A DNA stretch of 64,000 nt from contig NZ_CAJNBK010000027.1 of NCBI RefSeq assembly GCF_905220975.1, positions 22,444 through 86,443 of the forward strand, given 5' to 3'. Of the stretch, positions 33,798 to 43,949 are shown in pieces (the first letter of the stretch is position 1; every line of letters begins with the position of its first letter). The stretch is from Paraburkholderia haematera (GTDB lineage: Bacteria > Pseudomonadota > Gammaproteobacteria > Burkholderiales > Burkholderiaceae). The notes under the pieces were generated by a model. That model ran no database searches and was not told where the DNA came from. It worked only from the letters and a program-made list of their open reading frames with translations. The translations under genes and the position numbers were made by a program.

Positions 33798-34001
33798 ATG
33801 GAATTCCTTCGCCTCACCCGCATCGTTCTTTCAAGCTTCTTCGGTGTGCGCAAGCGCGCATCGCATGAAGCCGACTTCGCCAATATCAACATTGTTCTGC
33901 TGCCGTTTGTGGCCGTCTTCCTGGCGGCCTGCATTGGCGCGATCATCTTCGGCGTGGTGCACCTCGTCGCGCATTCGACCAGCACGATGCAAGGGCTCTG
34001 A
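33798..34001 (+). CDS. DUF2970 family small membrane protein
   Basis: A 67-residue protein. MEFLRLTRIVLSSFFGVRKR is the DUF2970 signature (SFFGVRK), then HEADFANINIV and one transmembrane helix (about 35-57, LLPFVAVFLAACIGAIIFGV). Start 33798 has GGAG at 8 bp; the ATG at 33762 would add an unusual polar segment. It is 15 bp before the sulfite reductase gene; DUF2970 genes are commonly found beside sulfite reductase in Burkholderiales. Function unknown. Confidence 0.75.
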   Translation: MEFLRLTRIVLSSFFGVRKRASHEADFANINIVLLPFVAVFLAACIGAIIFGVVHLVAHSTSTMQGL

Positions 34002-34016
34002 ACGCGGGAGCGCACT

Positions 34017-35664
<1,648 letters not shown>

Positions 35665-35678
<14 letters not shown>

Positions 35679-36216
35679 AGTTACCGGACTCACGCGTCCG
35701 CGCGTCATTCAGCTATCCGAAAAAACACCAGTCGTCGTCGACGATTTGTGGACCATTGTGCGGGACGAGGCCGACGCACGGCAGCGCATCCAGACGCGCG
35801 GCGAGGCATTGAAGCACGTGGTGTTGCCGGTGAATGTCTACCTCGAAGCCCAGTTGTTCGGCGCCGGTGCGCTCGCCGCGACCGGCGCATGGATTCCGCC
35901 GCACGCTGACTTCGAACTGTGGGCGCCCAGCCTGCTGGGTGCGCCCATGATTGCAGTCGACTTCCCTTCATTCCGGGACGGTCGCGGTTTCAGTATTGCC
36001 GTGATGCTCCGGACGCGCTATGGCTACCGCGGCGAACTCCGCGCGATCGGCGACGTGTTGCGCGACCAGCTTGAATACATGCGGCGCTGCGGATTCAATG
36101 CGTTTGCGGTGCGTTCAGACAAGAACATCACTGATGCCCTTAAAGGCTTCAGCGAGATCACCGTGCGCTACCAGGGCGACGCTAACGATCCAACGCCGCT
36201 GTTCCGGCGCCGGTAA
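35665..36216 (+). CDS. DUF934 family protein, sulfite-reductase partner
   Basis: A 183-residue protein of the DUF934 family, recognisable from VVLPVNVYLEAQLFG near residue 52 and FPSFRDGRGFSIAVMLR near 105, ending in GFNAFAVRSDKNITDALKGF. Genes of this family almost always follow cysI in beta-proteobacteria and are annotated as putative oxidoreductases or assembly factors. Start ATG 35665 has GGAG at 8 bp and overlaps the cysI end. The role is likely in sulfite reduction but not established. Confidence 0.85.
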
Positions 36217-36295
36217 CCGGACCGGTTGGCCTCGAGCGCGGCACCCGTCCGCCAACGTCACGTTTACAGTTGGCGACAGGTGGCCGGCTGGAGGA

Positions 36296-37723
36296 TCAGA
36301 TGCCGCCGCGCACGGCCGGGTCGTCGAGAATCTCGGCGAGAGCTCGTATGGCTTCATCAATCTGGACACTCCACGGATGCCCAAAGTTGATACGGACGCA
36401 ATTCTGGAACGCGTGCGTGGCGGAGAAGATCGGGCCGGGCGCGATGCTGATGCCGTGACTGATCGCGAGCCGGTGAAGGGCCATCGCATCGACCGCATCA
36501 GGCAATTGCAGCCAGAGAAAGTAGCCACCGGCTGGCGTCACCCAACGGACCTCACGCGGCAGGTGACGTCTGAGCGCCGCTTCCATGGATGCCAGCTGGG
36601 TCTGCAACGCCGCCCGCAGTTTCCGCAAGTGGCGATCATAGCCGCCGTGCTCAAGATAGTCCGCGATACCTGCCTGCGCGGGACTGCTGGCCGACAGTGT
36701 GGTCATCAGCTTGAGCCGCTGCACGCGATCAGCGTACCGGCCAGCCGTCGCCCAGCCGATGCGGTACCCTGGCGCCAGCGTCTTCGAAAACGAACTACAG
36801 TGCATAACCAGGCCTTTCCTGTCGAAAGCCTTCGCTGGCAGGGGCCGGTCACGGCTGAAGTGCAACTCCTGATAGACGTCGTCCTCGATCAGCGGCACAT
36901 CGCGTTCAGCGAGCATGTCGACGAGCGCCTTCTTTTTCTCGTTGGAAAGCAATACGCCGGTCGGATTCTGGAAGTTCGTCATGAACCAGCAGGCGCGGAT
37001 CGGATGCTTGTCGAGCGCTGCGGCCAGCGCGTCGAGGTCGAGGCCTGTGACCGGGTGAACCGGAATCTCGACCGCCCGCAAATCGAGACGCTCGACTGCC
37101 TGCAGCGCCGCGTAGAACCCCGGAGATTCGACAGCCACAACATCGCCCGGTCGGGTAACCGCTGTCAGGCACAGGTTGAGCGCTTCGAGCGCGCCATTGG
37201 TGACGATGACCTCGTCGGCCGACACCGACATCCCGGTAGCAACGTATCGCATGCCGATCTGGCGGCGCAACTGATCGTTGCCGGGCGGAAGATCCTCGAC
37301 CGTGCTCCATGGGCTGAGCGCGCGCGTGCCTTGGGCCAGCGATTTGAGCAGACGCGCCGATGGGAAAAGTAACGGCGAGGGAAAGGCCGAACCGAGTGGC
37401 ACGATTCCCGGGTGCTTGGCTGCGTCGAGCACCGAGAACACCAGGTCGCTAATATCGACGCGCGTCGATTCGGCCGGCACCGATGCGCTCTGCAAAGCGC
37501 CCGGTTTGACCGACGCGCCCGGGGTGACGAAGTAGCCGGAACGCTCCTCGGCGCGGACAAGTCCCCATTCCTCGAGCAGGTAGTAAGCGCGAAAAACGGT
37601 CGACTGGCTAACACCCCATTGCGCGATAATCTGGCGCAGCGATGGCAGTCGCGAGCCGATGGGAATCTGCCCGGACCGTATGCCATCGGCCAGCGAGTTA
37701 GCGAGAGCCTCGTAGCGTTTCAT
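36296..37723 (-). CDS. MocR-type GntR/aminotransferase regulator
   Basis: A 475-residue fusion of a GntR winged helix (about 1-75, YEALANSLADGIRSGQIPIG, GVSQSTVFRAYYLLEEWGLV) and a type-I aminotransferase domain (about 110-470). The PLP-binding lysine is in HCSSFSKTLAPGYRIGW, the Asn in FQNPTGVLL, and the Asp of LIEDDVYQEL. MocR proteins bind PLP or its adducts and control amine, vitamin B6 or taurine/sulfur genes. It is convergent with the DUF934 gene and 360 bp from the next operon; the target is not evident. The open frame to 37984 was rejected because residues 1-87 of that version have no domain. Confidence 0.85.
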   Translation of the reverse strand: MKRYEALANSLADGIRSGQIPIGSRLPSLRQIIAQWGVSQSTVFRAYYLLEEWGLVRAEERSGYFVTPGASVKPGALQSASVPAESTRVDISDLVFSVLDAAKHPGIVPLGSAFPSPLLFPSARLLKSLAQGTRALSPWSTVEDLPPGNDQLRRQIGMRYVATGMSVSADEVIVTNGALEALNLCLTAVTRPGDVVAVESPGFYAALQAVERLDLRAVEIPVHPVTGLDLDALAAALDKHPIRACWFMTNFQNPTGVLLSNEKKKALVDMLAERDVPLIEDDVYQELHFSRDRPLPAKAFDRKGLVMHCSSFSKTLAPGYRIGWATAGRYADRVQRLKLMTTLSASSPAQAGIADYLEHGGYDRHLRKLRAALQTQLASMEAALRRHLPREVRWVTPAGGYFLWLQLPDAVDAMALHRLAISHGISIAPGPIFSATHAFQNCVRINFGHPWSVQIDEAIRALAEILDDPAVRGGI

Positions 37724-38002
37724 GGTGGGTTTTCTTGAATGTTTGTCCCATGTTAGATCGACATCGCCGGCCAGCACGAAAATCGTCTTGTCCGGTAGCT
37801 GCCACTCGCCACACTCGTGAGCACGCGCCAGAGTCGCTTCAACGGTGTATTCGCCGATCCCGAACTGCTCTACCGGGCAACTTCCGAAGTTACGCGAACA
37901 CCCCTCCAACGTGACCGCGCCATGACCGATTGTAGTACTGCAGTCCTTCACCTTCTCACACGCACCCGAACGACAGTGCAGCACACTAACAAAGGACCAC
38001 GC

Positions 38003-38036
38003 TTGAGCTTGCCCTTTACGGGGAAGCCCTTATAGT
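38003..38036 (+). promoter_or_regulatory. MerR-family-like dyad with -10 (orphan)
   Basis: The 366-bp gap 37724-38089 holds no gene. It contains GCTTGCCC-N5-GGGGAAGC (38007-38014 and 38020-38027) followed by TATAGT (38031-38036), which resembles a CueR/MerR-type operator within a promoter on the plus strand. The genes it faces are oriented toward it (mutase gene on minus), so it drives nothing obvious. Element spacing is not ideal (22 bp from TTGAGC, 16 bp from TTGCCC), so it may be a remnant. Confidence 0.3.
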
Positions 38037-38089
38037 CGCCTCAGGGTGCGGTCGGGCCGTTAAGGCTACTGCGATTGCGATGGACACGC

Positions 38090-40261
38090 TTAATCATCGC
38101 AGAGCGCCGGGGATGGCGTTGTTACATTAAGGTGTTCGCGTTGCAGTACCAGTGCAGCAAGCCGCTGCACGATGGTTTCCAGTGGCGTCGCTGGCCCAAA
38201 CACGTCGGCCACACCTCGATGCCTCAGCCATCTTGCGTGTTCATCTGGCACGATTCCGCCGACCACCACTGTGGCTCCGGCACCGCGGTCGGCCAGTTCG
38301 TCGAGCAACTGCGACACGAGCTCCCGATGTGCACCGGATAGCGACGAAACGCCGATCACGTCCGGTCGCTGCGCAACCGCCAGATCCGCAGTGCTGCTGG
38401 GAGAGCTGAACATGTCCCCCAGCGATACCTCGAAACCCGCATCGGACAGCGCGGCCGCAACCACTTTAGCACCGCGATCGTGTCCGTCCTGCCCCAGTTT
38501 CGCGATCAGCACACGTGGTTTCCGCCCGATCAACCCAGATAGCCGGCTCACTTTCTCGCACGCTGCACGCCACGCTGAATCACTCGCGCGTTCAGCACCG
38601 TAGACGTCGTGATCGGTGTCATGCAGCATGACATAACGTGGCCATGCCGCTTCGAGCGCCCGCGTACATTCACCCGCTGTCGCACGCGCGCGGACGCATT
38701 CGATCGTCAACGCCAGTAGATTCGCGGTGCCGTCACCTGCGGCACGGGTAAGCGCCTCTAACGCACGCGAAATCTTCACATCATCGCGTTGTGCTTTTAC
38801 GTTGGCGATACGTCTTGCCTGCTGGGCCTGCACGCGTCGGCCGTCGATTTCCAGAGACGCAGCGGGTGCGTCCGCATCCGGTGACACAAAGCGGTTCACT
38901 CCGACCACCACCCGCTCTCCCGCATCGATGTGTGCCTGAGTTCTGGTTGCGGACTGATGAATGCGGCGATGCACCCACCCCGAGCGAATCGCAGCGAGCA
39001 CCCCGCCCTGCGCTTCGATGTCGACAAGCAACGCATGTGTCCGCTTCGCCACATCGGCCGTCAACGCCTCCATCATGTAAGAGCCTGCCCACGGATCGAC
39101 TACGTCACACAACCCCATCTCATGCTGCAGGATCAACTGCGTATCGCGAGCCAATCGCGCCGCCGGAGCGGACGGCAGGGACAGCGCCTCGTCATGCGCG
39201 TTAGTGTGCAGGGACTGCGTCCCACCGAATACAGCTGCCATCGCTTCGACGGTGGTACGCACAACATTGTTGTCCGGCTGACGCGCGCTCAGTGACCAGC
39301 CCGAAGTCTGACAATGCATCCGTAAGGCGCAGGCCTTGGCTGACCGGGCGCCGCACGAGGCGGCTATGTGCGACCACACGAGACGCGCTGCGCGCAACTT
39401 TGCAATCTCAACGAAAAAATCCGCGCCCACGCCGAAGAAAAAGCTAAGTCGTTCGCAAACCTCGTCGGCGCTCATACCCCGCGAGCACAGTGTCTCTACA
39501 TACTTGCGCGCGTTTGCGAACGTCAGAGCGAGTTCAAGCACCGGGTCCGCACCTGCCTCCTGGAAGTGGTAACCAGATACAGACAGCGCATTGAAACGGG
39601 GCATGTGGACGGCCAGAAATTCGGCCACATCGCCCACGATCCGCAACGAGGGTTCCGGCGCGAAGATCCACGTGTTGCGCACCATGTATTCCTTCAGAAT
39701 GTCATTCTGAATGGTTCCTGTCAGTTGTCCCGCCGGAACGCCGCGCTCCTCGGCGGCAACGATGAACGCAGCGAGGACCGGCAGCACCGCACCGTTTATC
39801 GTCATCGAAACCGACACCCTCTCCAGCGCAATACCCTCGAACAGACGCGCCATGTCGTCCACGGTGTCAATGGCGACGCCCGCCATCCCTACGTCGGCGA
39901 GAGCCTCGGGTTCGTCCGAGTCGTAGCCTCGCTGCGTCGGCAAGTCGAATGCAACCGAAAGGCCTTGCGCTCCCTGCTCCAGCGCAGTCCGGAACGCCAG
40001 ATTCGATCCGGCGGCATCCGCATATCCCGTGTATTGGCGGATCGTCCACGGCTTTTGGGTGTACATCGATGCATACGGTCCGCGTACGAACGGCGCCTGG
40101 CCCGGCAGAGAGTCCGTGTGCACGAGGTTTTCCGCGTCGGCCGCGGTATAGAGAGGCTTCAGCGGAATGGGCCGTCGCTGGCGCTGCAGGCCGTCCTCAG
40201 AATCCTGCTCCTGAAGCGACACCGTCTTATGCAACAAGGTCGTTGAGTTCCGCGCGTTCAT
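38090..40261 (-). CDS. Methylmalonyl-CoA-mutase-type B12 enzyme (single chain)
   Basis: A 723-residue enzyme with the full mutase layout: TIM-barrel substrate domain (about 50-400) and C-terminal cobalamin domain (about 590-710). Visible landmarks are YASMYTQKPWTIRQYTGY, AFDLPTQRGYDSDEPEA, LTGTIQNDILKEYMVRNTW, PSLRIV, SGYHFQEAGA and HCQTSGWSL. The active-site Tyr, Arg and His known from Propionibacterium mutase are thus present, and the base-off B12 motif DGHDRGAKV is intact. This fits interconversion of succinyl-CoA and methylmalonyl-CoA. No MeaB/ArgK chaperone gene is nearby. Its ATG overlaps the stop of the LnmK-like gene (ATGA). It is the last gene of the Nit1C-type operon, an unusual location for a mutase. 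Confidence 0.9.
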   Translation of the reverse strand: MNARNSTTLLHKTVSLQEQDSEDGLQRQRRPIPLKPLYTAADAENLVHTDSLPGQAPFVRGPYASMYTQKPWTIRQYTGYADAAGSNLAFRTALEQGAQGLSVAFDLPTQRGYDSDEPEALADVGMAGVAIDTVDDMARLFEGIALERVSVSMTINGAVLPVLAAFIVAAEERGVPAGQLTGTIQNDILKEYMVRNTWIFAPEPSLRIVGDVAEFLAVHMPRFNALSVSGYHFQEAGADPVLELALTFANARKYVETLCSRGMSADEVCERLSFFFGVGADFFVEIAKLRAARLVWSHIAASCGARSAKACALRMHCQTSGWSLSARQPDNNVVRTTVEAMAAVFGGTQSLHTNAHDEALSLPSAPAARLARDTQLILQHEMGLCDVVDPWAGSYMMEALTADVAKRTHALLVDIEAQGGVLAAIRSGWVHRRIHQSATRTQAHIDAGERVVVGVNRFVSPDADAPAASLEIDGRRVQAQQARRIANVKAQRDDVKISRALEALTRAAGDGTANLLALTIECVRARATAGECTRALEAAWPRYVMLHDTDHDVYGAERASDSAWRAACEKVSRLSGLIGRKPRVLIAKLGQDGHDRGAKVVAAALSDAGFEVSLGDMFSSPSSTADLAVAQRPDVIGVSSLSGAHRELVSQLLDELADRGAGATVVVGGIVPDEHARWLRHRGVADVFGPATPLETIVQRLAALVLQREHLNVTTPSPALCDD

Positions 40262-41091
40262 ACCTGTCTCCAGCGCTTTTCCGTCACGACGTCCGCTATC
40301 TTCTGCCCATCGCTGCCGCGACGCACTTCGCTCCAGTGGGCAATGCCGCGCTCATCGCGCCGTTCGCCGACGACCTGCACCTCGAGCGTGTCGCCGACGT
40401 TCAGATTGCCGTAGTAGAACAGGTCGCGACTGGCGATGACAGGTGGCTCGTCGAACCGGTGCAGCTGCCACTCAGCGCGATCGACAAAAGCCTGAAAGCT
40501 CGCAAAGTACAGAAAATCCGCGCCGTTGAAGTCGTTATTGGGGCAAGGCAGAAAATCGACGGACCGGTTGGTCGACCGTACATCAGCGACGGGTGGGATG
40601 CACGCCGCCATATCGCCGGCGCGCAACTGCTTGCCCAGTTGCACCATCTGAGCCGCTTCGTCGGGCATCGTGCTAACGTCCCCGCCAAGCAACGCGAGCG
40701 TGGCGCGCGCGACCGAGCGGTTGTTACGTGCCTCGCGGCGCCGCACGAAAGTCGACGACATCGACAACGTGCTGACCGTCATGTCGCCGCGTACAATCCG
40801 ATGCGTGCTGAAGTGCCGGACCGCGCCGATGCGGCACAGCTCAGTGTGGATCTGGAACGCTTCGTTCTCTTCGATTGCATTGAATACATGAGTACGCAGC
40901 CGGATCGCCGTGAATGCCGCGTACGACTTGCCACCATCGTCGTCGATGAAATCGGGCACACTTCTGCCCGTGTGTGCCGCCAGTGCTTCCCAGTGACGAT
41001 GGCCGCACTCCTTGAGAAGCCAGTTTTCGGACAGGCCGGTAAAACTCAGTTGAGGCATGCCGGCGCGGTAGAGGCCATTCGACGAATGCAT
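40258..41091 (-). CDS. LnmK/Pnap_2097-like acyltransferase-decarboxylase (hotdog-type)
   Basis: A 277-residue protein with two hotdog-like halves (about 20-140 and 170-277). It resembles the Pnap_2097 biosynthetic-cluster family and LnmK, a bifunctional enzyme that decarboxylates methylmalonyl-CoA and loads the propionyl group on an acyl carrier. A Tyr in GGKSYAAFTAIRLR (about 63) lies where LnmK has its acyl-accepting Tyr; this alignment was made by eye. Start ATG 41091, 4 bp after the flavoprotein stop. It is coupled to the mutase gene that would supply methylmalonyl-CoA. No acyl carrier protein gene is seen, so the acceptor is unknown. Confidence 0.65.
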   Translation of the reverse strand: MHSSNGLYRAGMPQLSFTGLSENWLLKECGHRHWEALAAHTGRSVPDFIDDDGGKSYAAFTAIRLRTHVFNAIEENEAFQIHTELCRIGAVRHFSTHRIVRGDMTVSTLSMSSTFVRRREARNNRSVARATLALLGGDVSTMPDEAAQMVQLGKQLRAGDMAACIPPVADVRSTNRSVDFLPCPNNDFNGADFLYFASFQAFVDRAEWQLHRFDEPPVIASRDLFYYGNLNVGDTLEVQVVGERRDERGIAHWSEVRRGSDGQKIADVVTEKRWRQV

Positions 41092-41095
41092 GACT

Positions 41096-42397
41096 TTATG
41101 CGGCCATGGTTTCAACACTTGCCACGGGCTGCGCACGAGCCGCACAAATCGCGTCGACGATAAACTGCGCGTCGCGGGCGACACCGGAAAAACGGCCGGA
41201 TCCCCATGTGTGCAGCCACGGGAGCCCCACGAAATACAGACCGGACAACGCCGTGACGCCACGCGTGTGCGCCGGGTAGCCACGACCGCTGAACACCGGT
41301 ACGTCCAGCCAGCTGAAATCAGGCGTGAACCCAATGCACCATACGATCGACGCGATGCCGCTGGCGGCCAGATCGAGTGCCGTACGCTCGCCGTCCGGGC
41401 GCCAGACCGGCTCGTAGGGTGCGCCCGGCGGCGCATCAATGCCGCTTTTCTCAATGAATCGATCGATGCTTAAGTTGATGCGGTTATACGTATCATCCGC
41501 ATCATTGAGGTTCGCTTGCAGGTTCGGCGTAAATTGCAGCGCGCCGGACTGGAGGTCGTCGAGGCGTCCGTACAATTCCATGCCCTCGGCTGCAAATCGG
41601 CGCAGATCGATGTCCCGACCGCCGTCGCGTCCAGTCACATAGTGGTTGGTGTTGTCACGCACGCCTTCACGCAACGGATGCTGCTCGACGGGCATCTCGT
41701 AGTAACGCATGTCAGCAAGCCAGTCGACCACGTCGCGGCCGCGGTAGAAGCGTGCGCAGCGCGGCGCTTCGCCTACGGCCAGATACACTTTCTTGCCGGC
41801 CAGATGCAGATCTTCCGCGATCTGCGCACCGGACTGCCCGGAACCGACGACAAGCACCGCTCCGTCCGGCAACGCCTGTGGATTGCGGTATTCCGACGAC
41901 TGCAACTGCACGATATGAGCCGGCAGGCGCTCGGCCATGCGTGGCACGATGGGCGTGTGATAGCCGCCCGAAGCAACGACAACGTGATCGGCCGTGAATT
42001 CCCCCTGTGACGTGCTCACCGAGTATCGCCCGTCCGCGGCGCGCTTGACGCGCTGGACCGCCGTGTGTTCGAGCACGGGCGCATCGACCTTCGCAATGAA
42101 GCCGTCCAGATACGCGACGATCTCGTCTTTTTTCATGAAGCCATGCGGATCGGAACCGCTGTACGGATGGCCGGGCAACGCACACTGCCAGTTCGGCGTC
42201 ACGAGACAGAACGCGTCCCAGCGCTGGCTTCGCCACGTATGGGTGGCCGTGTGCTTTTCGAACACGAGATGATCGATGTTTGCCTGTTGCAGAAAGTAGC
42301 TAATAGACAGCCCGGCCTGCCCACCACCGACGACGAGCACGCTGTAGTGGCCACCGTCGGGCCGCGATTCATTCTGCGTGGTAAGTGTGTTCGACAT
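41096..42397 (-). CDS. nitH: Nit1C flavin-dependent oxidoreductase (MSMEG_0569 family)
   Basis: A 433-residue flavoprotein monooxygenase-like enzyme. The FAD motif is VVGGGQAGLSISYFLQ (about 21-36), a second dinucleotide motif is VVGSGQSGAQIAEDL (about 183-197), and LPWLHTWGSGRFSGVARDA lies near the C-terminus. The family (MSMEG_0569) is a marker of the Nit1C nitrogen-starvation cluster found in Mycobacterium, cyanobacteria and proteobacteria. It probably oxygenates the pathway intermediate. Start ATG 42397 has GAGGA at 7 bp; the extension to 42484 was rejected. nitH is used in the published Nit1C naming, as I recall it. Confidence 0.85.
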   Translation of the reverse strand: MSNTLTTQNESRPDGGHYSVLVVGGGQAGLSISYFLQQANIDHLVFEKHTATHTWRSQRWDAFCLVTPNWQCALPGHPYSGSDPHGFMKKDEIVAYLDGFIAKVDAPVLEHTAVQRVKRAADGRYSVSTSQGEFTADHVVVASGGYHTPIVPRMAERLPAHIVQLQSSEYRNPQALPDGAVLVVGSGQSGAQIAEDLHLAGKKVYLAVGEAPRCARFYRGRDVVDWLADMRYYEMPVEQHPLREGVRDNTNHYVTGRDGGRDIDLRRFAAEGMELYGRLDDLQSGALQFTPNLQANLNDADDTYNRINLSIDRFIEKSGIDAPPGAPYEPVWRPDGERTALDLAASGIASIVWCIGFTPDFSWLDVPVFSGRGYPAHTRGVTALSGLYFVGLPWLHTWGSGRFSGVARDAQFIVDAICAARAQPVASVETMAA

Positions 42398-42476
42398 GAT
42401 TGGATCCTCAATGAAAAATTCGCTGACGAAACGCGGCAGCGCGGCCGTGCAGTGCGCGCGGCTGGAATCGCCTGTT

Positions 42477-42761
42477 TCAGCCAAGGTCGATGACCGTCAC
42501 AGCTGCACCCGGCTCGTCCATGAAGCGCTCGGCATCCGCCTCGATCTTCGACAGTTGATCCATCGCCGCTGAGCAGGCGAAGCCATACTTTTCTCGTACC
42601 CGCTCCGATCCTATGTGCAGCGCCTTGCGCGACCGGTCGAGAAAGTCTTCGACGGCGTAACGTTCGCCGGGTGTGAAAAATTCGCTAACGACCGTCGACG
42701 GCGAATAGCAGTTCGCTTCGCTGCCGTCGGGCCATTGAATCCGGAAGTTCATGACTGGCAT
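42477..42761 (-). CDS. Nit1C small protein, MSMEG_0570 family
   Basis: A 94-residue protein (MPVMNFRIQWPDGSEANCYS... SPSTVVSEFF) of the MSMEG_0570 nitrogen-starvation-response family, recognised from the start MNFRIQWPDG, the YSPSTVV segment and the C-terminal helix. It has no known activity; the conserved compact shape suggests a carrier or chaperone-like role. Start 42761 has GGAG at 7 bp. It sits between the glycosyltransferase and flavoprotein genes; 79 bp separate it from the latter, the largest gap in the operon. Confidence 0.85.
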   Translation of the reverse strand: MPVMNFRIQWPDGSEANCYSPSTVVSEFFTPGERYAVEDFLDRSRKALHIGSERVREKYGFACSAAMDQLSKIEADAERFMDEPGAAVTVIDLG

Positions 42762-42770
42762 AGTTTCTCC

Positions 42771-43949
42771 TTAGTGCAGGGCGAGTGGCTGGGTCGCCAG
42801 CCACTGCAGGTAAATGTCGAGATGACGGCGCGCGCTCGCCGCCCATCCGAAGCGGTCCAGCAGCGCCGGCACGGCGTGAACGAAGTCCAGGCCGCCACGC
42901 GAGTCCAGTGCGCGGCTCAGCGCAGCTGCGATGGATCGCGCGTCGTCCGGCTGTGCCCAGCAGCACACGCTTGTATCCAGGTATTCGGTGAATGGCGCGA
43001 TCTGCGACACGACGACAGGTTTGCCGCTCGCGAGCGCTTCCAGCACGACGAGGCCGAAACCCTCGCGCAGCGATACCATCGACACGGCATCGGCGCTACG
43101 AAAGAGCGCGGGAATGATTTCGTCCCGAACCGGCCCGGTCACGACGACCGGTTGACCATGGCCTATGGCGAATCCGTGCTGGGCGGCGCGTGTCGCAAAA
43201 CGCTGACTGTAGGTGTCGTGATCGAGCAGACTCGCGCCACCGCCAATCACGAGTTGCGCATCGGGCCGTGTCTCGCGCAGCAGAGCGAACGCGTCGAGCA
43301 GCATCAGCGTGTTCTTACGCTCCTCGACGCCGCCGACTGCGAGTACGACGGGCATGCCGACAATGCCCAACTGCTGCCGCAGCGCTGTGTCGTCGGACGA
43401 TGCGCGTTCGCCATAGCGGTCAAGGTCGACGCCGTTCGATACGGTCTGCGGCTCGGCCCCGAAGGTCTCGCGCATGTAAGTGGTCCAGGTATCGCTGACA
43501 CACATCAAGACATCGGCGTCGTGCCAGGCACGGCGTTGCCAGCGCTCGAGTTGCGGATTGTCGAACCGGTCCAGATGATGAACCGTGCGCAAAAAGCCGC
43601 GAATGGCCCGCTCCTGCTTCAGCTCGGCGAGCGCATTGCCGCTAATACTGTCCTGCGCGTGCAGCACATCGAAGGCATTGGCGTTGTGCCGCAGCACAGC
43701 CGCCTTCAAGGCTCGGATCCGCGTGTCGACCATGGCGACGGTGCCGACCTGCGAGCCTGTCAAACGAGCGAGCACAACGCGGCAAGGAGACTCGCGAAAC
43801 ATCGCTTCCCCGTCAGCCGCCGGCGCGAAAATGGTCACGTCATGACCTTGCAGGTGTAGCGCACGCGCGAGTTCGAGCGTATGGACCACGCCGCCGCGCG
43901 GGTTGACCGAGTGAGTGAGCAGCGCGATGCGCAGCCTGGAGGTGTTCAT
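42771..43949 (-). CDS. Nit1C glycosyltransferase (MSMEG_0565 family, GT4-like)
   Basis: A 392-residue GT-B glycosyltransferase. The N-terminal Rossmann half shows LTHSVNPRGGVVHTLELARA (acceptor side). The C-terminal half has LAVGGVEERKN and the donor-binding EGFGLVVLEALASGKPVV motif (E-X7-E, GT4 type). It matches the MSMEG_0565 family of the nitrogen-starvation cluster. It should transfer a sugar from a nucleotide-activated donor to the pathway product. ATG 43949 overlaps the AIR-synthase-like stop by 4 bp (ATGA). Confidence 0.87.
   Translation of the reverse strand: MNTSRLRIALLTHSVNPRGGVVHTLELARALHLQGHDVTIFAPAADGEAMFRESPCRVVLARLTGSQVGTVAMVDTRIRALKAAVLRHNANAFDVLHAQDSISGNALAELKQERAIRGFLRTVHHLDRFDNPQLERWQRRAWHDADVLMCVSDTWTTYMRETFGAEPQTVSNGVDLDRYGERASSDDTALRQQLGIVGMPVVLAVGGVEERKNTLMLLDAFALLRETRPDAQLVIGGGASLLDHDTYSQRFATRAAQHGFAIGHGQPVVVTGPVRDEIIPALFRSADAVSMVSLREGFGLVVLEALASGKPVVVSQIAPFTEYLDTSVCCWAQPDDARSIAAALSRALDSRGGLDFVHAVPALLDRFGWAASARRHLDIYLQWLATQPLALH

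Noticed and set aside
38090..40261. Split two-subunit mutase or a pseudogene
   Set aside because: The frame is continuous for 723 residues with both the barrel and the B12 domain and with the active-site residues in place.
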